A stretch of DNA of 64,000 bases. Origin: Pseudomonas sp. RIT-PI-q. Lineage in GTDB: Bacteria; Pseudomonadota; Gammaproteobacteria; Pseudomonadales; Pseudomonadaceae. Shown piece after piece: positions 59,731 through 64,000 of this stretch; the stretch's first letter is position 1, and every line of letters begins with the position of its first letter. The notes under the pieces were generated by a model, which saw nothing but the letters and a program-made list of their open reading frames with translations, was not told the DNA's origin and did no database searches. The stretch is from NCBI RefSeq assembly GCF_001297125.1, contig NZ_LHPC01000038.1:124001-188000 (forward strand), written 5' to 3'. Made by a program: the position numbers and the translations under genes.

Positions 59731-59996
59731 TCCATTCCGTCACCCTTGCCGTGAGTTTTCCGGTATTCGGCAACAACTACTACTCGCAAGAAGTCGTGTC
59801 GCGAAAAGAACTGTCACTGGTGTTCGACAAAAACTTCGAAGCGTTGCTGATCCCCGCCGCAGGTAACCATTTCAACAACGAAGTTGTTGGATTGAACGAT
59901 CAGTTCCGGTTTTTGAACGATGTTCTGGTCGAACATCTGCTAGAGATGGAAGTGGCTCACGCCTCGCCGCGTTCGGCGCGTCAGTTCACCTTCTGA
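59727..59996 (+). CDS. Hypothetical protein, 89 aa
   Basis: A small soluble protein (MIHSVTLAVSFPVFGNNYYS..., FDKNFEALLIPAAGNHFNNE) with no recognised family. GAGGAGCGC precedes the ATG, which overlaps the stop of the 30-aa membrane peptide. The pair forms a small coupled unit opposite the exopolysaccharide-type operon, whose last gene ends 1 bp away. Confidence 0.6.
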   Translation: MIHSVTLAVSFPVFGNNYYSQEVVSRKELSLVFDKNFEALLIPAAGNHFNNEVVGLNDQFRFLNDVLVEHLLEMEVAHASPRSARQFTF

Positions 59997-59997
59997 C

Positions 59998-61113
59998 TTA
60001 TTTATTCCCCTGTGCGGCCGTGGCTGGCCGCTCCATCGCAATGAAGTCGGCGATTCCCTCAATCAGTTCACGGCTGGTACTGACCATTTCCTGCCAGTCG
60101 GTGGGAAAACGCACATTTACTGGCAGCTGATCGATTCTCCAGCGCGGCGGCAGCGGTTGATCAAACCGCGCGGCGACCTGCAAACCCATTTCACTGGCAG
60201 CAAACGGCCCACGCAACACTGTTGGCGTGCGACCGGCGCTGTCCACGGCCTGCACAACATGGGCCGTCAGCCACTCGCCATCCGGCATGCGCACGCGCAG
60301 CGGCTGGCCAATCGCGGCGTAGCTGATGTTCAGCGGTTCCAGGTAAATCCACAGCAGCGGCTCTTCCAGGCGTTCGATGCGCATCAGCAATGTGCCGGCG
60401 CCGACGTTTTCGCCGGGATTGACCAATACCTCTGCAACCCGACCGCTCTGCGCGGCCTTGACCGACAACGCGGCGAGCCGGGTTTTCAACCACTGTTGCT
60501 CGGCATTCTGTTGAAGAATTTCGCGCTCGACGCTCAACGGCGACTGACGCGCCTGTTGCTCGCGGCGCTCGTACGCCAGCAAGTCGGCGCGAAAGGCGTC
60601 GAGTTCGGATTGCGCCGCCAGCACCTCGCCACGAGAGACGGCCCCACTGATTACCATGTCTTCCAGCGTTTGTACCTTTTGCTCGGCCCTGCCGATTCGG
60701 GTCCTGAGCAACTGGCGCTCCCTGCCGTCCAGTTTGGTGTCGGTGGCACGCACGGTATTGGTCGGCATCGCCGCCAGTTGCGACAGCCGGGCACGCCATT
60801 CCGGGTTGTCGAGATTGACCAACGGTTGATCGACCCGCACCTGTTCACCGGCCGTGACAAACAGCTGCTCGACCCGACCGGCATCCCGCGCGCGCACCTC
60901 AAGAATCGGCAAGCGCAATTGCGCCGGCGCGTCGATCATCAGCATGCCATAGGCCAGCTTGCCGCCGAGCCAGAGCAACGGGCTCGCGACCAGCAGCAGA
61001 ATCAAGTACCAACGCACCCGAAACGCCACGCGCTTGCCCGGCGCATACAACACGCTCAAACCCTGTTCCTGGGTCGGGCTCAGCTCTTTACGGCTATCAA
61101 ATCGAATTTTCAT
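59998..61113 (-). CDS. HlyD/membrane-fusion-type protein of a polysaccharide operon
   Basis: A 371-residue protein with one N-terminal membrane helix (about 35-57, WYLILLLVASPLLWLGGKLA), then a periplasmic part. It has the two lipoyl half-motifs of membrane-fusion proteins (RARDAGRVEQLFVTAGEQVR and SVKAAQSGRVAEVLVNPGEN) around a coiled-coil region (about 120-210). It resembles the periplasmic part of Alg44-like export subunits but lacks a PilZ domain at the N-terminus. It starts 6 nt after the periplasmic protein gene and ends the leftward set. Role in export or synthesis of a glycan is inferred from the neighbours. Confidence 0.83.
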   Translation of the reverse strand: MKIRFDSRKELSPTQEQGLSVLYAPGKRVAFRVRWYLILLLVASPLLWLGGKLAYGMLMIDAPAQLRLPILEVRARDAGRVEQLFVTAGEQVRVDQPLVNLDNPEWRARLSQLAAMPTNTVRATDTKLDGRERQLLRTRIGRAEQKVQTLEDMVISGAVSRGEVLAAQSELDAFRADLLAYERREQQARQSPLSVEREILQQNAEQQWLKTRLAALSVKAAQSGRVAEVLVNPGENVGAGTLLMRIERLEEPLLWIYLEPLNISYAAIGQPLRVRMPDGEWLTAHVVQAVDSAGRTPTVLRGPFAASEMGLQVAARFDQPLPPRWRIDQLPVNVRFPTDWQEMVSTSRELIEGIADFIAMERPATAAQGNK

Positions 61114-61119
61114 GACGGC

Positions 61120-61953
61120 TCACCGTTTTGGAAAGTCTCGCCAGGCTTGCCAGTCGATACCGGCAATCCCTTGTGGTTGCAGCTGTTCGCGCCAGACGCT
61201 GGTCTGACGTTGCAACTGCTCGTTCGACGCGCCAGCCCAGGACTCCGTGGCATCCAGTTGCGGCTCGGTGCTTTGCGCCAGGCGAAACTCCAGATCAGGC
61301 CAGCGCCTGGCGATCTGCTCCGCCATGCGCGCACTGTTTTGCGGGTTGCGGGTGTAGATCATCAGGCTGACCTGACGCACGCCGGCGCCGGGTAGCGCGC
61401 ACGGCACGCAGGTTTGACCGGGTTTAGCCTCGGCGAACCAGCGATGATGGCTGGAAATCTCTACCGGCCAAGGGCTCTCTTTGGCGGCCACGCGTAAGGT
61501 CTCGATCCAGTCCTTCAAGCGCTGATCCGGGACCGGCATACCCAGTTGCTCGACTTCCAGGTCGAGGTGCAGGCTGGTGAATAAAAGTCCCTTCAGTTTC
61601 GCCAATAAATCGCTGAGCTCATGGCGCTGTTGCGGCTCGATCCAGGCCGGATCACCCAGCAACAGGCTCACTTGCAGCCCCTTGCCGGTCGCGTCCCGGA
61701 GCAATTGCTCCAGCCGTTGACGCGTCGAGCCGAGCTCTTTTAGCTGCGCTGACTTGAGGCCCAGGTAGATTTTGTCCATCCCGGCTTTTCGCAACGCCTC
61801 AAGTTCAGTCGCCCGATGGTCGGGATCGAGCAATGCTTCGCTGTCCCAGACATAACTGGCCTGCGACCAGTTGCGCGATGGGGCGCCCTGCGCCGGTGCC
61901 ATCATCAGCGTCGGCAGCAATAGCAGCGTCAACAGCAGAGGAATCGAGCGCAT
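61120..61953 (-). CDS. Exported protein of a polysaccharide operon, barrel-like
   Basis: A 277-residue protein with a signal peptide (MRSIPLLLTLLLLPTLMMAP, cleavage near QGA-P). The mature sequence alternates strands and helices as in a TIM barrel: YVWDSEALLDPDHRATELEA, KIYLGLKSAQLKEL, LQVSLLLGDPAWIEPQ, SLHLDLEVEQLG, WPVEISSHHRWFAE and QVSLMIYTRNPQNSARMAEQ. A glycoside-hydrolase-like role is possible, but catalytic residues cannot be assigned. Its ATG is one base from the GT2 stop, with GAGG upstream. Confidence 0.7.
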   Translation of the reverse strand: MRSIPLLLTLLLLPTLMMAPAQGAPSRNWSQASYVWDSEALLDPDHRATELEALRKAGMDKIYLGLKSAQLKELGSTRQRLEQLLRDATGKGLQVSLLLGDPAWIEPQQRHELSDLLAKLKGLLFTSLHLDLEVEQLGMPVPDQRLKDWIETLRVAAKESPWPVEISSHHRWFAEAKPGQTCVPCALPGAGVRQVSLMIYTRNPQNSARMAEQIARRWPDLEFRLAQSTEPQLDATESWAGASNEQLQRQTSVWREQLQPQGIAGIDWQAWRDFPKR

Positions 61954-61954
61954 A

Positions 61955-63283
61955 TCAAAACCTCGTGGCTCGTTTAAGCACCCACCACGGCGCCATCGAG
62001 CTTTCTTCATGGCCACGACGGAACATCTCGTTGAGCATGGCCACCGCGCTCCAGCACCGCAGGAGCAGCATGAACAGCGGGAACACCGGCACCAGCAAGC
62101 CGAGGATCATGTCCTGTCGAGGTCGGTCGGACACCATCACGATCATGACGGTGAACAACAGTGCGGTAATCATCAGGTACAGCAGATAGATCAGCACAAA
62201 CAGGAACAGCAAGGTCTTGCCCGGCAGGATGAACAACGCCAGCAAGGTGTAGCTGAAGATCAGAAACGGCAGCACCAACTGAAAAAAGAACCCCGTGAGC
62301 AGGATCATCAGAAAGGTCCGCCAGCCCAATAAGTTCGGGCTGATGTTGTGGTTGTGCTTTCGGATGTACAGGAAAAACAGGTCGCCATCCCAACGCAGGC
62401 GCTGCATCAGAAACTGCTTGAGCGTGGCAGGGGCATCGGTATGCCCGACCGCTTCCGGCTCGAAGGGAATCCTCAAGTCGTGCCGTTTAAAATAACTCTT
62501 GATGCGCAGCGTCAGGTCCAGGTCCTCGGCGGTGTGCGTGTTCCAGCCGCCGATTTTCACCAGGAAACTGCGACGGAACGCGCCGAAGGCCCCCGAGACG
62601 TTGTTGACCAGGTTCCATTCGGCGAGACCGATTTTCGACATATGAATCGACAGCAGGTATTCCAGCGACTGCATCGCGGTCACCCAAGAGGCCCAGACAT
62701 TGCGCACGCGCAGGCTACCGGCGACCGCAGGCACCGAGGGGTCCTCGAAATGCCGCACGATGGCGCCGACCATGTTGTTATCGAAGGAGGTATCACCATC
62801 AAGCGCCATGACGATTTCACCGCTGGCCAGCGACAGCCCCGCGTTCAATGACGACACCCGACCGCCCCGCTGCCATTTGGCGATCGGCCGCAAATGGCGC
62901 CTGGGGTACAACTGCGGGTCGACGTAGAAACTGCGAACGGCACTGAGTGTCGGCTGGTTGACCGTGGCGCCGTCCACCACCGGAATCATCTCGATGTGGC
63001 CGGCATAAGTCTGTTCGCACAGGCTTAACAGCGTGGTCTGAACGTCCATCCCTTCGCTGTAGCAAGTAATGATGCAAGAGACCTTGGGCCGATAGACGCT
63101 GATCTTCGGCACATGGGTGCGCCGCCGTGTGAACCAGCGCAATACCCCCAGCAGCACCATGATCATCAGCGGTAATTCAAAAATCAGGAACGCTGGAAAC
63201 AGCATGTAGAACAAACGGCTCAGACCATCCGGCCCCGCAAGCGCGCTGAGTGCGTTGAAGAGTTGCTCCAGGAAAGGGCTCAT
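61955..63283 (-). CDS. Processive glycosyltransferase family 2, membrane
   Basis: A 442-residue inner-membrane enzyme. An N-terminal helix (about 24-46) is followed by the cytoplasmic GT-A domain with SCIITCYSEGMDVQTTLLSL, ALDGDTSFDNNMVGAIVRHF (metal site), the TAEDLDLTLRIK acid block and QRLRWDGDLF (QxxRW). Four or five C-terminal helices form the glycan channel. This is the layout of hyaluronan, cellulose and PNAG synthases. Polymer unknown. It starts 6 nt after the GGDEF-like gene, so the operon probably links polymer synthesis to c-di-GMP sensing. Confidence 0.88.
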   Translation of the reverse strand: MSPFLEQLFNALSALAGPDGLSRLFYMLFPAFLIFELPLMIMVLLGVLRWFTRRRTHVPKISVYRPKVSCIITCYSEGMDVQTTLLSLCEQTYAGHIEMIPVVDGATVNQPTLSAVRSFYVDPQLYPRRHLRPIAKWQRGGRVSSLNAGLSLASGEIVMALDGDTSFDNNMVGAIVRHFEDPSVPAVAGSLRVRNVWASWVTAMQSLEYLLSIHMSKIGLAEWNLVNNVSGAFGAFRRSFLVKIGGWNTHTAEDLDLTLRIKSYFKRHDLRIPFEPEAVGHTDAPATLKQFLMQRLRWDGDLFFLYIRKHNHNISPNLLGWRTFLMILLTGFFFQLVLPFLIFSYTLLALFILPGKTLLFLFVLIYLLYLMITALLFTVMIVMVSDRPRQDMILGLLVPVFPLFMLLLRCWSAVAMLNEMFRRGHEESSMAPWWVLKRATRF

Positions 63284-63289
63284 GGCGCA

Positions 63290-64000
63290 TCAACCCAAGT
63301 CACTGGCGAGACGCGCCAGCAACAATTCACCATCTTCCTGATCGAGCAGGTCGTCGGGCGCGGTGATGCTGATGACACGCAGGGAAATGTCACTGACCTC
63401 CGGTGCTGAAAACAGCTCGGCAACCCGGCCCAGGCGCTGCTTGACGCTTTCCAGTCCTTTGCCATCGGTGTGGGGCAGCATGATCCAGAAATACTCCTCG
63501 GTACTTCGAGAACAGCGGTCCGTTTCCCTGACGGTTTCCTTCAAGCGATCAGCCACGCTATCGATAAAGGCGTGGCCGCGGTGTTCACCCAGGCGAGACA
63601 TCGTCCCGGCCAGATTGACGAAACGCAGGCCAATCACTGAGAAGGCCGGCGATGGGTAGCGGCGCACCAGCTGGATCTGCCAGGTCAGCAGGTTGTAGAA
63701 GTCCTTGCCACCTAACAGGTTGAGCCTGCCGAAGTGATGAACCGATTGATCGCTGAACTCCTGACGGCAGCGAAAACGTCCGGCCTCGGCCAGTTGGAAA
63801 TCCCTGACCTCACGGACGCGCAACTTGTCGGGCGTGTGTGACAGGCCACAGTCCAGGCAGCGAGCCTGCACTTCAGCATCGACAAAAAACGCCTGACATG
63901 AGCGACAGCGGTAGTTCTCCATCGGGCGGTCGTAATCACTGCCAATGTGGCGTAACCGGTTCAAGCAATTGGGGCACAACAACACCCCGTCTTTGAGAAA
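63290..64000 (-). CDS. Zinc-ribbon (TackOD1-like) protein with degenerate GGDEF domain, C-terminal part
   Basis: The frame is open to the right edge (FLKDGVLLCPNC...), so the N-terminus is missing. The visible 236 residues have three CxxC-type pairs (LLCPNC, YRCRSC, ARCLDC) as in TackOD1-like zinc domains. A GGDEF-fold region follows (FYNLLTWQIQLVRRYPSPAF, RLGEHRGHAFIDSVADRLKE). The active-site loop reads RSTEEYFWIML in place of GGDEF, so cyclase activity is unlikely. It could bind nucleotide or act as a regulator of the downstream GT2. A GTG at 63985 is not the true start. Confidence 0.75.
   Translation of the reverse strand, partial: FLKDGVLLCPNCLNRLRHIGSDYDRPMENYRCRSCQAFFVDAEVQARCLDCGLSHTPDKLRVREVRDFQLAEAGRFRCRQEFSDQSVHHFGRLNLLGGKDFYNLLTWQIQLVRRYPSPAFSVIGLRFVNLAGTMSRLGEHRGHAFIDSVADRLKETVRETDRCSRSTEEYFWIMLPHTDGKGLESVKQRLGRVAELFSAPEVSDISLRVISITAPDDLLDQEDGELLLARLASDLG

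Noticed and set aside
1..64000. tRNA, rRNA, insertion sequence or prophage genes
   Set aside because: No cloverleaf-like tRNA with CCA end, rRNA segment, transposase, integrase or phage structural gene was noticed by reading. A tRNAscan/ISfinder run was not possible.

Overview
The window is a high-GC, gene-dense chromosomal segment of a Pseudomonas from the P. fluorescens group. This rests on the gene content (Spu/Puu putrescine genes, Nit6803-type nitrilase, DUF3077 protein, ArnT-like glycosyltransferase cluster) and on two abundant families of REP/REPIN intergenic repeats typical of this group. One family has a core like GTGGGAGCGGGCTTGCCCGC; the other has a core like GTAGCAGCTGTCGAGC. No rRNA, tRNA, transposase, integrase or CRISPR array was seen.

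Layout. 1-6150: end of a dienelactone hydrolase, a nitrilase, a GlxA-type regulator, and a 1163-residue multi-span membrane protein of unknown function. 6408-10104: a leftward set for envelope sugar modification (ArnT-like transferase, LAB_N membrane protein, polyprenyl-type GT2, sugar-nucleotide epimerase). 10292-17351: cell-wall hydrolase, CAP protein, DeoR-type repressor with a three-decamer putative operator, serine hydrolase, ornithine decarboxylase, periplasmic protein. 17807-19947: an uncharacterised trio (82-aa protein, 246-aa protein, winged-helix regulator). 20141-23179: YbdD, then Sco and PCu(A)C copper chaperones and an MFS transporter. 23561-28981: a catabolic operon (flavin monooxygenase, Rid protein lacking the catalytic arginine, DUF1028, ArgE-type deacylase, NCS1 permease).

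29085-42243 is the most accessory part. It holds two tandem copies of an hcp, glycine-zipper effector and membrane-immunity module (type VI secretion cargo), then a PLDc_N/phospholipase D-like pair, an MmgE/PrpD protein, a DAACS transporter with altered substrate residues, a small HD hydrolase, a DUF3077 gene, and a third orphan hcp with a DUF4225 effector and an AT-rich putative immunity gene. No T6SS structural genes are present, so these are auxiliary modules served by apparatus elsewhere.

42543-45766 is bounded by two direct copies of the 3' end of a puuR-like gene; the left copy is a decayed fragment. Between them lie a GNAT gene with an attenuator-like leader, a secreted Cif-like epoxide hydrolase and a zeta-type toxin-antitoxin pair. 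45694-56676 is a complete putrescine module: puuA-puuC-puuB-puuR leftward, then puuD and the potGHIF importer rightward. It imports putrescine and oxidises it through gamma-glutamylated intermediates. 57065-64000: ThpR RNA phosphodiesterase, small proteins, a lipoprotein, and a leftward exopolysaccharide-type operon (zinc-ribbon/degenerate GGDEF protein, processive GT2, periplasmic protein, HlyD-like subunit) that runs off the right edge.
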